From the NCBI GenBank assembly GCA_017621225.1, contig JAGATN010000037.1, positions 62,001-126,000 of the forward strand: a DNA stretch of 64,000 nt, written 5' to 3'. This document shows, piece after piece, positions 18,180 through 25,951 of the stretch. Below the pieces are notes generated by a model. That model saw only the letters and a list, made by a program, of their open reading frames with translations, did not search any database and was not told the DNA's origin. The stretch is from Muribaculaceae bacterium (GTDB lineage: Bacteria > Bacteroidota > Bacteroidia > Bacteroidales > Muribaculaceae). The position numbers were made by a program, and so were the translations under genes. Numbering within the stretch: position 1 is the first letter of the stretch; each line of letters opens with the position of its first letter.

Positions 18180-19103
18180 ATGATACGCAAACTTTTATTC
18201 GCGGCAGGGGCTCTCTTAATGAACATTGGAGCCACCGCACAAGACTCGATTCCCAAAGGAGAAGTAAACCTGATGGTCATATCAGATGCCGGACGCAACG
18301 GATATTACGAACAAACTGCTGTGGCAGCCACTATGGGCAAGGTTGCCGAACAGATCGGACCGGATGCGGTGCTCGCCTTAGGCGACACCCATCACTACGG
18401 CGGCGTGCAGAGCGTTAATGACCCGCTATGGATGACAAACTATGAACTTATCTATACCCATCCCGAACTGATGGTCAACTGGCATCCCATATGCGGCAAC
18501 CACGAGTATCGCGGCAACACACAGGCGATGGTCGATTACTCCGGCATATCGCGTCGATGGGAGATGCCTTCGCGGTACTATTCCAAAGTATTTGAAGATG
18601 ACGGCACTTCCGTAAGGGTTGTGTTCTTGGATACCACTCCGCTTATTGACAAGTACCGCGAAAAAAGCAACACATATCCCGATGCGGCAATTCAGGATGT
18701 GGGAGCCCAACTCGAATGGATAGAACAGACTCTTGCCAATGCCAAAGAGGACTGGACTGTTGTTGTAGGACATCATCCGATCTATGCCTTCACCGACAAA
18801 TCGGAATCGGAAAGAACCGATATGCAGAAGCGAGTCGATACAATTCTCCGCAAATATGATGTCGATATGTATATCTGTGGTCATATCCACAACTATCAGC
18901 ACATACTCCGAACGGGGTCTGACATTGACTATGTGGTCAATACATCCGGCGCCCTGACACGAAAACCGAAAAAGACCGAGGGTACGGTATTTTGCAGCGA
19001 TGCTCCCGGGTTTTCAGTCCTGACAGCCGACAAAAACAATCTCCGACTGCATCTGCTCAACAAAGACGGACATATCATCCATACTGTCAAGCGAAACAAA
19101 TAG
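18180..19103 (+). CDS. Secreted metallophosphoesterase (purple acid phosphatase-like)
   Basis: 307 residues with a cleavable signal peptide (to about residue 20, GATAQ). Metal-binding motifs of the calcineurin-like fold appear in order: ISDAG, LGDTHHYG, GNHEY, VVGHHPIY and CGHIHNYQH. It should hydrolyse phosphomonoesters in the periplasm or at the surface. It is cotranscribed with the TonB receptor, so the pair may scavenge an organic phosphate. The first motif reads DAG where many relatives have D-x-H or D-x-G. The substrate is not predictable. Confidence 0.88.
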   Translation: MIRKLLFAAGALLMNIGATAQDSIPKGEVNLMVISDAGRNGYYEQTAVAATMGKVAEQIGPDAVLALGDTHHYGGVQSVNDPLWMTNYELIYTHPELMVNWHPICGNHEYRGNTQAMVDYSGISRRWEMPSRYYSKVFEDDGTSVRVVFLDTTPLIDKYREKSNTYPDAAIQDVGAQLEWIEQTLANAKEDWTVVVGHHPIYAFTDKSESERTDMQKRVDTILRKYDVDMYICGHIHNYQHILRTGSDIDYVVNTSGALTRKPKKTEGTVFCSDAPGFSVLTADKNNLRLHLLNKDGHIIHTVKRNK

Positions 19104-19150
19104 CACAGAAACAGAAGACAACAATATTCTGACAAATAACCGCAATTGTA

Positions 19151-19190
19151 GCGCGGCGTGACGCATAAAAGCGACATCGCCGCGCCTTTT
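19151..19190 (+). terminator. Terminator of the receptor-phosphatase operon
   Basis: Stem GCGCGGCG (19151-19158) with CGCCGCGC (19178-19185), loop of 19 nt, then CTTTTATAT. Confidence 0.6.
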
Positions 19191-19313
19191 ATATAGCGGC
19201 GAGCTGTTTCGCGCCGAAAAATGGCCTAAAAAGGCTACGTTTTTTGTCATTATGATTTTTTTATCTATCTTCGCCAAAGATAATCTACAATCATCACATA
19301 AACAGCATTTGCC

Positions 19314-20435
19314 ATGAAACAAGTAAAGGAACTCAAAGGCAGGGTGGCCTCTCTCGACATACTTAGAGGATTTGATATGTTTCTGCTTCTATTTTTTCAG
19401 CCCGTATTGGTACATTTCGGCAGGGTCGCCGACTTGCCTTGGCTGAACGATATTCTGTATCAGTTTGAGCACGAAACGTGGGAAGGATTCAGGGCGTGGG
19501 ATATGATAATGCCTCTGTTCATGTTCATGGTGGGCACCTCAATGCCATTCTCGTTTGCTAAATTTCTCAACGGAAACAACCGCCGCGCACTATACATCAA
19601 GATACTGAAACGCGTAGCGTTGCTTTACATATTCGGTATGATAGTGCAAGGCAATCTGCTCAGCCTCGACACCCACAGCATACGCCTATACTCCAACACA
19701 TTGCAGGCAATAGCCGCCGGATATCTGATAGCGGCGGTGATAAAGCTCAACCTTTCGATACGCAAGCAGCTGATGGCTACGTTGGCGTTGATGATAATAT
19801 ACTGGATACCAATGACATTTTGCGGCGATTTCACTCCCGAAAACAATTTTGCCGAAGCCGTTGACCGCATAGTGCTCGGCCGCTTCCGCGACGGCGTTCA
19901 TTGGGATGATTCAGGCATATGGCACTTCTCGGAATGGTACACCTACACCTGGATATGGAGCAGCCTGACGTTCGGTGCCACCGTAATGCTTGGAGTTTTC
20001 GCCGGACAGATAATAAAACGCAGCACTGACAAGGGGCACACCTTCGTAATGCTGGCATTGGCAGGCGTGATATGCATAGTTCTCGGTTTGGTGTGGGGAT
20101 TACAGATGCCCATAATAAAACGCCTCTGGACATCGAGCATGACTTTATTTGCCGGTGGCATCTCATTCTTACTAATGGCCGTTTTCTATTTCTGGATCGA
20201 CTACAAGGGCCATTCAAAAGGGCTTAATTGGCTGAAAATATATGGAGCCAACGCCATAACGGCTTACGTGATAGGCGAGGTCATAAACTTCCGCAGCGTA
20301 GTGTCGTCGGTAAGCTTCGGCCTCCAGCCCATTTTAGGCGATTATTATCAAGTGTGGCTTACGTTTGGCAACTATATGATATTGTTCCTGATACTGTACT
20401 ACATGTACCGTCAGCGCATTTTCCTGAAACTGTGA
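19314..20435 (+). CDS. DUF5009 / HGSNAT-like multi-pass membrane protein
   Basis: 373 residues with about ten membrane helices. The N-terminus (RVASLDILRGFDMFLLLFF) and RAWDMIMPLFMFMVGTSMPFS match the family related to heparan-alpha-glucosaminide N-acetyltransferase (NagX-like, DUF5009). Relatives move acetyl groups across a membrane to a sugar amine; the activity here is unproven. It sits alone on the plus strand between the phosphatase terminator and a minus-strand small ORF whose stop lies 1 bp from its own. Confidence 0.82.
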   Translation: MKQVKELKGRVASLDILRGFDMFLLLFFQPVLVHFGRVADLPWLNDILYQFEHETWEGFRAWDMIMPLFMFMVGTSMPFSFAKFLNGNNRRALYIKILKRVALLYIFGMIVQGNLLSLDTHSIRLYSNTLQAIAAGYLIAAVIKLNLSIRKQLMATLALMIIYWIPMTFCGDFTPENNFAEAVDRIVLGRFRDGVHWDDSGIWHFSEWYTYTWIWSSLTFGATVMLGVFAGQIIKRSTDKGHTFVMLALAGVICIVLGLVWGLQMPIIKRLWTSSMTLFAGGISFLLMAVFYFWIDYKGHSKGLNWLKIYGANAITAYVIGEVINFRSVVSSVSFGLQPILGDYYQVWLTFGNYMILFLILYYMYRQRIFLKL

Positions 20436-20436
20436 A

Positions 20437-20583
20437 TTAGAACATTCGGCTTACTACACGCCGCATAAAACGTGCGGCGGCCCTCATCCTTATTCTTTTA
20501 GCAATGAAGGAGGACCCGACAAATCCGCATGCCGAAGTATAGAGACATATCATAAACAATGCCGATGCGCATAAGGCAACCAT
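20437..20583 (-). CDS. Putative 48-residue membrane-type small protein
   Basis: From ATG (20583-20581) the frame gives 48 codons: a hydrophobic N-terminal half containing ALFMICLYTSACGFVGSSF, then a very basic tail with RIRMRAAARFMRRVVSR. That is the plan of a small membrane or membrane-active peptide, or a short lipoprotein-like signal (TSAC). It lies about 40 nt downstream of a strong TATCTTTG promoter that has a Crp-like palindrome 21 bp further upstream. It matches no family I know. It could be a chance frame in a regulatory RNA; promoter support is better than coding support. Confidence 0.35.
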   Translation of the reverse strand: MVALCASALFMICLYTSACGFVGSSFIAKRIRMRAAARFMRRVVSRMF

Positions 20584-20631
20584 ATGTAACGATTAAATTA
20601 GGTACGAAATCAGAGCGTCAAATTAACGTCG

Positions 20632-20676
20632 CAAAGATACTATGACGCAATGACTTTTACTGTGCCATTTGGCACA
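20632..20676 (-). promoter_or_regulatory. Promoter with Crp-type palindrome
   Basis: On the minus strand a perfect palindrome, TGTGCCATTTGGCACA (20661-20676), is followed by 21 nt and then TATCTTTG (plus 20632-20639). The palindrome takes the place of the -33 box, centred about 43 bp before the expected start. The same layout and spacing occur at 24444-24488. It would drive transcription toward 20437. Confidence 0.65.
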
Positions 20677-20715
20677 ATCTGAACGTCGGCAATGTTTTTT
20701 AGGGCACAAACGCCA

Positions 20716-21756
20716 TCAGCGCGCCACGGCCTTATCGAGCCAATCGGATATTACTTTGAGAGTTTCGGCCGATATGTCGCCGGGCAACGTTGAATATTCC
20801 TGAACCGAACCCGTTTGGCACTTCTGAAACAAATGATTGTGACCATCCATCAAAACCACGTCGGCCGACGGATTAAGTGCTTTAATGGTGTCGAGATTTC
20901 CGGGAAGCACCTGACTGTCCTTGCTGCCGTTTATGGCAAGCCACGGCATGCCGACGGATGCAATGTCGACCGCCGGATCGTAACGCAACATGGAGCGATA
21001 CCACGGCGAGAGCAATGCCGATATTTGTTTTTGCAGCGACTCTTGAACGTTGGGCAGTTTTGCGGCATCGCCAAGATGTTCGTTAAATGCCATTGTCAAA
21101 GATATGCGCGCCGACGCATCGGGCAGCTCCGATTTTGCCAACGACAGAAGTTTTCGTTGCAGCGATTCGGCATCCCAACGCCCCATTGCGGCCATTGCGA
21201 TGGCCCTGCTTTGCGACATTATGATGGAGTCGCCGCTCCAAGCCGGCCCGGCAAGAGTTACTATGAAATCCACGGCCTTGTTATGGCCGGTGGCGTTGCG
21301 AACGGCACTGGTTCCACCCGACGAATGGCCGATTATGCCAACCGGCAATGAAGGATAAATGGAGTCGACCAGAGCCACGGCCGCAGCAACGTCGGCAGCA
21401 TCGGTATCGATGGTGGCACCCACGGCATCCGCTGCATTTGCAAATCCGCGATCATCGGCGCGAAGCACCACATAGCCCGCCGCCGACAGATATTCGGCCA
21501 ACGTTTTAAACGGTTTTTTACCCATTATCTCCTCATCCCTATTCTGCACGCCGCTACCGGTAGCCAGCACAATGGCGGCCTTAGGCTTCGCCGATGCGTC
21601 GGGAATGGTAAGGGTAGCTCCCATGGCCACGCCGTCGTCGGCCACAACAACAACTTCACGTTCATCGAAATCGCGGCCATACATGGCCGTCGAACAAGCC
21701 AACGCCAACATCAGGGCGCATGCAATACGGTTCATAACACAGTGATTCATATTCAT
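20716..21756 (-). CDS. Secreted alpha/beta-hydrolase
   Basis: 346 residues with a signal peptide (ALACSTAMYG). The fold is an alpha/beta-hydrolase: oxyanion region LATGSGVQNRDEE, nucleophile motif GHSSGG, acid in INGSKDSQV and His in DGHNHLFQ. It resembles periplasmic S9/DUF-type esterases or peptidases of Bacteroidetes; the substrate is unknown. It is the last gene of a four-gene minus-strand operon, 3 bp after the PagL-like gene, which suggests an envelope or lipid role, by inference. Confidence 0.82.
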   Translation of the reverse strand: MNMNHCVMNRIACALMLALACSTAMYGRDFDEREVVVVADDGVAMGATLTIPDASAKPKAAIVLATGSGVQNRDEEIMGKKPFKTLAEYLSAAGYVVLRADDRGFANAADAVGATIDTDAADVAAAVALVDSIYPSLPVGIIGHSSGGTSAVRNATGHNKAVDFIVTLAGPAWSGDSIIMSQSRAIAMAAMGRWDAESLQRKLLSLAKSELPDASARISLTMAFNEHLGDAAKLPNVQESLQKQISALLSPWYRSMLRYDPAVDIASVGMPWLAINGSKDSQVLPGNLDTIKALNPSADVVLMDGHNHLFQKCQTGSVQEYSTLPGDISAETLKVISDWLDKAVAR

Positions 21757-21759
21757 ATA

Positions 21760-22950
21760 TTATAATCTAACGCCGATGCCGAGCATCAAATTTTGAGGCT
21801 CCTTGAAATCGCCAAGCCGATAACCTACGTTAAGAAACAGACGGTCAGACACAAATGTCTTTAACGTAAGCATCTGATACAGTCGTTTCTCTCCCTCGGG
21901 ATTCAGCATATCGTACCCCAATCCGGCATTTATGGCGAATATGGGCATGGTAAATTCGGCATGGGCCGAAAGCCCAACGCTTATTTGTTTTGAAAACGGA
22001 GGTCGATAGAACTTCACGTTATCGCCCGAACTACCGTCGACCCAATATTTATCCAATCCGGCACTTTCGTCGTACTGCATATCGAGCGACACGCCGGCCG
22101 AAAGCCATCGGTTGAACTTGCGCATGGGCGCGAACTGCAACCCGGCAACGCCAAACCGGCCCGAACACAACGTGGGCGAATCGTAAATTGAAACTATGCG
22201 TTTGCGCCACGCGCCATACGCTATTATGTCGTAAAACCACTCGGGACGGTCGGCCACGGCTTCAAGCCCGCCATCGACAATGCGCACATCGTCGGGTTCA
22301 TTGAGCAGATACGCCAATCCTATCGATGCCCCCAACGAGTTTACGCCCGCATTGGGCTGCGAGGTATTTCCATTCGAAAAATGAGTGGCACCTACGCCCA
22401 ACGACATTTGCCAACGCCTCGCCAAACGGTAATGCAGCTTCAGGCTCACCCCCATATGGGCCGTGACCGAAGTGCTCACGGCAGCATTTTCATCGGGATC
22501 GTCCTTATTGTAATGCTTCCACCCGAATGCCGCTCCGAACTCCCATTCATATCCAAGCCACAGCTTACTGCCGAAATGAGCTATCGGAGCGCCCTGATAC
22601 ACATATGCCGATATTGGAGTGCCTAAAAGTTCGTTGGCAAAAAACGTGCGCACGCTCAACCCTACGCCCTGATAAGCACCGCGATACAGCATTCCGTATC
22701 GCGAATAGGGGCTAAAGCTGAAATCGGCCCTAATGGCACCCGAAAAACTTCGGTTGATGGATTTGTCGTTCCGATTTATCCCTTTAAGATATGAGTTGGT
22801 TTGCGGAACCAATGCCGGCGAGGCTTCGATGCCTACGCGCCAGTCGAGAGGGAGCGAAAATCCCGACGGAATGCTATCGGCGCTTGCACTGACGGAATGC
22901 GCCAAAACCACAAACGCCATTATTAAGTATTTAATGAATCTATTTTCCAT
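21760..22950 (-). CDS. PagL-like acyloxyacyl hydrolase (lipid A deacylase family)
   Basis: 396 residues with a signal peptide (VSASADS). The key motif is THFSNGNTSQPN: His190 and Ser192 match the catalytic H-x-S of PagL lipid A 3-O-deacylase, within outer-membrane beta-strands (WQMSLGVGATHFS; IGLAYLL). It is about twice the size of PagL itself, with extra predicted strands after residue 240 and a terminal aromatic-poor strand ending GIGVRL. It probably trims acyl chains from lipid A or a related lipid in the outer membrane. Its start overlaps the upstream lipoprotein gene by 11 bp. Confidence 0.8.
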   Translation of the reverse strand: MENRFIKYLIMAFVVLAHSVSASADSIPSGFSLPLDWRVGIEASPALVPQTNSYLKGINRNDKSINRSFSGAIRADFSFSPYSRYGMLYRGAYQGVGLSVRTFFANELLGTPISAYVYQGAPIAHFGSKLWLGYEWEFGAAFGWKHYNKDDPDENAAVSTSVTAHMGVSLKLHYRLARRWQMSLGVGATHFSNGNTSQPNAGVNSLGASIGLAYLLNEPDDVRIVDGGLEAVADRPEWFYDIIAYGAWRKRIVSIYDSPTLCSGRFGVAGLQFAPMRKFNRWLSAGVSLDMQYDESAGLDKYWVDGSSGDNVKFYRPPFSKQISVGLSAHAEFTMPIFAINAGLGYDMLNPEGEKRLYQMLTLKTFVSDRLFLNVGYRLGDFKEPQNLMLGIGVRL

Positions 22951-23869
22951 CTGACACTGTGATTTTGTAGTTTACCGGTTCCGAAACCGAACAACTGAAA
23001 CGAGTGACGTTTTCGCGCCCCGACACCGGCATTACGAACGTCATGTCACCGCTTATCTCGGCAGTCACATAATATACCGAAACATTAACGTCGACCTTCG
23101 AATCGGCCGGAACGTCGACCTGCACGCGCGAGTCGGAGTCGGGTCGGGGATAATACGACGTTTCATCGATGTTAATCTGCAGCGGATCGCTCATCCCCCA
23201 CTGACCATCCACGCATTGCGGCACTTGCATTTTCACCGTCAATCCGTCGGCCCAAGCGTCGCGCGTGCGCACGCGGCGATAGGCCGGCTTGTTGAGATAT
23301 GGCGATATTTCCATACGATAGCTCGACTGTCCGCGATTGTCGATGTGATATGTCGTAGTCCTGACCAGGAAATTCTTATCGACTTCAATCGGAAAATCGT
23401 AATCGACGCTTTTCAACTCCATCGACCGGCCGGGCAACACCGTCACGAAAACATTCTCGAATGCATAGCCATAGTCAAGTTCGAAATTGAAATGCCACTC
23501 TAAGCCATGCGGGCTGGAATGTTCGGTGCTTTTAAAAGTAAGTTTGTCGTTTCCCACGAATACGTCAAGCATGCTCGACGCACTCGTAACATTAATGCGT
23601 GCTATTTGCGACACCGGACTATCACCGGCTATTACGTTTCCCGATTTGTCGTAACAGGTCACGTTTTTACTCGTAAGCAAGTCATATGGCCCGAAACCTT
23701 TAAGATCTTTTCGGCTGAAAGCGATGGTTTCCTCCCCGCCGTCGCCATCCAACTCTATGTAAACGTCGTCACCGGGAACATAATCTACGAATATGTCGTT
23801 ATTGCAGGCCGTCACGACAATTGCGACCATTATGCGCAATAACAAACCAATTGATTTCGAATGCATCAT
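22940..23869 (-). CDS. Lipoprotein with beta-sandwich-like domains, unknown function
   Basis: 309 residues. The signal peptide ends in a lipobox-like VVTAC (Cys about 22). The mature protein is rich in beta strands (ELDGDGGEETIAF; MELKSVDYDFPIEVDK) and resembles BACON- or fimbrillin-like Bacteroidetes surface lipoproteins only in general character. There is no catalytic motif. The start is 1 bp after the stop of the DKNYY gene, and the end overlaps the PagL-like gene, so translation is coupled. Confidence 0.72.
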   Translation of the reverse strand: MMHSKSIGLLLRIMVAIVVTACNNDIFVDYVPGDDVYIELDGDGGEETIAFSRKDLKGFGPYDLLTSKNVTCYDKSGNVIAGDSPVSQIARINVTSASSMLDVFVGNDKLTFKSTEHSSPHGLEWHFNFELDYGYAFENVFVTVLPGRSMELKSVDYDFPIEVDKNFLVRTTTYHIDNRGQSSYRMEISPYLNKPAYRRVRTRDAWADGLTVKMQVPQCVDGQWGMSDPLQINIDETSYYPRPDSDSRVQVDVPADSKVDVNVSVYYVTAEISGDMTFVMPVSGRENVTRFSCSVSEPVNYKITVSDGK

Positions 23870-23870
23870 A

Positions 23871-24422
23871 TCATCGTCCTATTTTGCGCCCCATATAATA
23901 CGTGCTCCACGTATCCTTGGCATATCCGTCGCCAAGAACCTCAAAGCTGCTCTCGGAAGCGCCCTTTATCTTTGCGCCGCGATAATACACATTCCATGTA
24001 TCCTTGGCATATCCGTCGCCGAGAACCTTGAAGCGGCTCTCGGACGCACCCTTTATCTTTGCGCCGCGATAATACACGCTCCACGTATCCTTGGCATATC
24101 CGTCGCCAAGAACTTCAAAGCTGCTCTCGGACGCGCCTTTTATTTTCGCGCCGCGATAATACACGCTCCACGTATCTTTGGCATATCCTTGTTTAAGTAT
24201 CTTGAACGACGAAGCGTTAGCACCCTCAACCTTTCGTCCGTCGAAAAACACATCATAGTTGCCTATCACGTACTTTGGGCGGTGATGCCTCCGACCGCCG
24301 CGCTCGTCACGCATTTCACGCTTGCAATCGTCATCGTCGTACTGTCCGTTAGGAAATACGGTCGACGATGAAAAGATCAGCGACAATAGCAGCGCCATCG
24401 ATATTATGATTCCTGATTTCAT
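23871..24422 (-). CDS. DKNYY-repeat secreted protein
   Basis: 183 residues from the ATG at 24422. A longer frame starts at a TTG (24446) that falls on the promoter -7 element, so I reject it. A signal peptide (GIIISMALLLSLIFSSS) precedes a charged linker and four to five 29-residue repeats (YAKDTWSVYYRGAKIKG, then ASESSFEVLGDG), the DKNYY-family motif. The repeats are nearly identical at protein and DNA level. The function is unknown; it leads an envelope operon and its promoter carries a Crp-type palindrome. Confidence 0.8.
   Translation of the reverse strand: MKSGIIISMALLLSLIFSSSTVFPNGQYDDDDCKREMRDERGGRRHHRPKYVIGNYDVFFDGRKVEGANASSFKILKQGYAKDTWSVYYRGAKIKGASESSFEVLGDGYAKDTWSVYYRGAKIKGASESRFKVLGDGYAKDTWNVYYRGAKIKGASESSFEVLGDGYAKDTWSTYYMGRKIGR
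23874..24260 (-). repeat. 87-bp tandem repeats inside the DKNYY gene
   Basis: Three full 87-bp units with partial units at both ends. Copies differ by few bases, for example Ser/Asn and Ser/Arg changes. Such near identity allows gain or loss of units by slippage or recombination, so length may vary between strains. Confidence 0.9.
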
Positions 24423-24443
24423 AGTTTTCCTTTTTATACATTG

Positions 24444-24488
24444 CAAATATACTGTTTTATAACTTTATGGACTGTGACATTTGTCACA
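24444..24488 (-). promoter_or_regulatory. Promoter with Crp-type palindrome (DKNYY operon)
   Basis: On the minus strand a perfect palindrome TGTGACATTTGTCACA (24473-24488), identical in form to the enterobacterial CRP consensus TGTGA-N6-TCACA, lies 21 nt before TATATTTG (plus 24444-24451). There is no -33 TTTG, so activator-dependent transcription is likely. A Crp/Fnr-family gene lies 370 bp upstream on the same strand and is the obvious candidate regulator, by inference. Confidence 0.7.
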
Positions 24489-24608
24489 TCGCAACATAGA
24501 AACATCGAATTTCACATAGCGATGGAGCAAAAATACACTTCGCACGCATTATAAGCAACACTCCAACGTCAGCCATTTCAATATTTTATGAAATATAAAG
24601 CAGTATTA

Positions 24609-24772
24609 AGAGTATGTTTACTTTTAACTTTATGAAATCTTTAGAGGTCTTTCAGGTCTGTTTGGCGATTTCATTCAGTCGTTATGGCACCCCATAACTC
24701 CTTCACTCAATCTCCAAACATAATCTGAAATTCTATCTAAATCTTATCATAAGCCAAAAGTAAACATACTCT
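24609..24772 (-). repeat. Hairpin repeat family A, copy 1
   Basis: A 164-bp element with terminal inverted repeats AGAGTATGTTTACTTTT at both ends and a central palindrome (GTTATGG/CCATAAC). Nearly the whole length can fold into one imperfect hairpin. It is about 90 percent identical to copy 2 (28793-28956), lying in the opposite orientation. It encodes no protein. It occupies most of the gap between the DKNYY promoter and the Crp/Fnr gene. MITE-like by structure. Confidence 0.8.
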
Positions 24773-24856
24773 AAACAATAGACGCAATAACCTGCAATAA
24801 ATTACATCGTTTTTCACATTTAACATTCCGGCGAGCCGCAATAAGCTGACAAACCG

Positions 24857-25411
24857 TCACGAATTGCTTTTGCGAAAACGATAGAGCTGCCGGCGCGATA
24901 TGTTTAGATACGAAGCAATGTCGTCAACCGTCAGCAGATCGAATATGCGAGGACATCGCCCCAACAGCCTTTTATATCGCATTTCGGGCGTGAATCGATA
25001 ATTATCGAGGGCATTTATGTAAGCCTGATCAAACAATGCCTGAAGCAAAGTGGCGTTAAGTGAGGCATCTTCCACAAAATGGTCACGCATCAGCGACGCC
25101 GGCACCTCATATACCTCCGAATAATCCAACGCTATCACATCTACGGGCATGGCACGTCCAAGCATCACGCTCATATAATTGGCCAATATGGAGTCGCCGA
25201 ATACGAATCCCACGCTTTTCATGCATCCATGGTCATCGATGAGCGAATGTTTGAACCCGCCGCTAACCACCCAGCCAACCGATTTGAGCAATTGACCGGA
25301 ATGCGCAAAATATTCACCTTTGGCATATCGGCGCAACACCCCGTTGCGCATGCACACTTCGCGCCACTGCGAGAAATCAAATTCGACTTCAAACGTATTA
25401 AATCTATTCAT
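24857..25411 (-). CDS. Crp/Fnr-family transcription regulator
   Basis: 184 residues. The N-terminal cyclic-nucleotide-binding-like domain shows YAKGEYFAHSGQLLKSVGWVVSGGFK and later FVFGDSILANYMSV. The long dimer helix region is AYINALDNYRF. The C-terminus carries a helix-turn-helix (TVDDIASYLNISRRQLYRFRK). Bacteroidetes members of this length often lack cAMP-contacting residues, and the effector cannot be predicted. Two palindromes of Crp type within 5 kb are candidate targets. Confidence 0.85.
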   Translation of the reverse strand: MNRFNTFEVEFDFSQWREVCMRNGVLRRYAKGEYFAHSGQLLKSVGWVVSGGFKHSLIDDHGCMKSVGFVFGDSILANYMSVMLGRAMPVDVIALDYSEVYEVPASLMRDHFVEDASLNATLLQALFDQAYINALDNYRFTPEMRYKRLLGRCPRIFDLLTVDDIASYLNISRRQLYRFRKSNS

Positions 25412-25540
25412 ACTCCACCTTATGGATGCTTATGGCCGTCATTTCCGACCGCCCGCACTATACATACATTTCATCCTCACCACGGCCCTTGCTAAGGATA
25501 TGTCATTACGCAAAAAACGTGAGCCAACTATGCCACGTCT

Positions 25541-25706
25541 AAGGAACTGTTTGAATTTATTTGTCGAAGGAATTGAGAGGATTTGTCAAGTAGATTTTTG
25601 ATATTTATGAAGGAGTTATGGGGGCCCATAATGACTGAATAAATATCAACAAGATGCTGACAAAGACCTCAATGACAAGACTAAATAAATTTTTAAACAG
25701 TTTCTT
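25541..25706 (+). repeat. Hairpin repeat family B, copy 1
   Basis: About 166 bp, ends AACTGTTTGAATTTATTT and AAATTTTTAAACAGTTT in inverted orientation. Internal pairing includes TTTGATATTTAT with ATAAATATCA and GAGGATTTGTCA with TGACAAAGACCTC, so the whole element folds as one hairpin. The centre (GGAGTTATGG, then CCATAATGACTGAAT) is shared with family A. A second copy is at 28628-28792. Non-coding. Confidence 0.8.
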
Positions 25707-25717
25707 AATTTGAAGGT

Positions 25718-25819
25718 CGTAGGAAAAACCATTTTGCACAGATGTAACAATAGCAACCCACGCTGTTACGCGTGAGAACCACTATGCTATCTCTCGCACA
25801 TGTTTGTGAATTTCCTACG
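25718..25819. other. Structured intergenic element flanked by CGTAGGAAA inverted repeat
   Basis: Perfect 9-bp arms CGTAGGAAA (25718-25726) and TTTCCTACG (25811-25819) enclose about 84 bp with an internal CACGC/GCGTG stem. It begins 11 bp after hairpin element B1. No ORF and no clear promoter. Together with B1 it explains most of the 540-bp gap at 25412-25951. It could be a small RNA, a further repeat family or an element remnant. Confidence 0.4.
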
Positions 25820-25951
25820 TTCTCAAACTACAAGATAGGCATAACGTTTCTTCTTTAATTCCAATATGTCGACCGATAGTCCGCGACTATCGCCGTGGCA
25901 AAGATAAAACATTTTTCGCATTACCGCATAACGGCACGTGAAATATAAAGC

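Noticed and set aside
24446-24448. TTG start for the DKNYY protein
   Set aside because: It lies on the -7 element; the ATG at 24422 begins a proper signal peptide.
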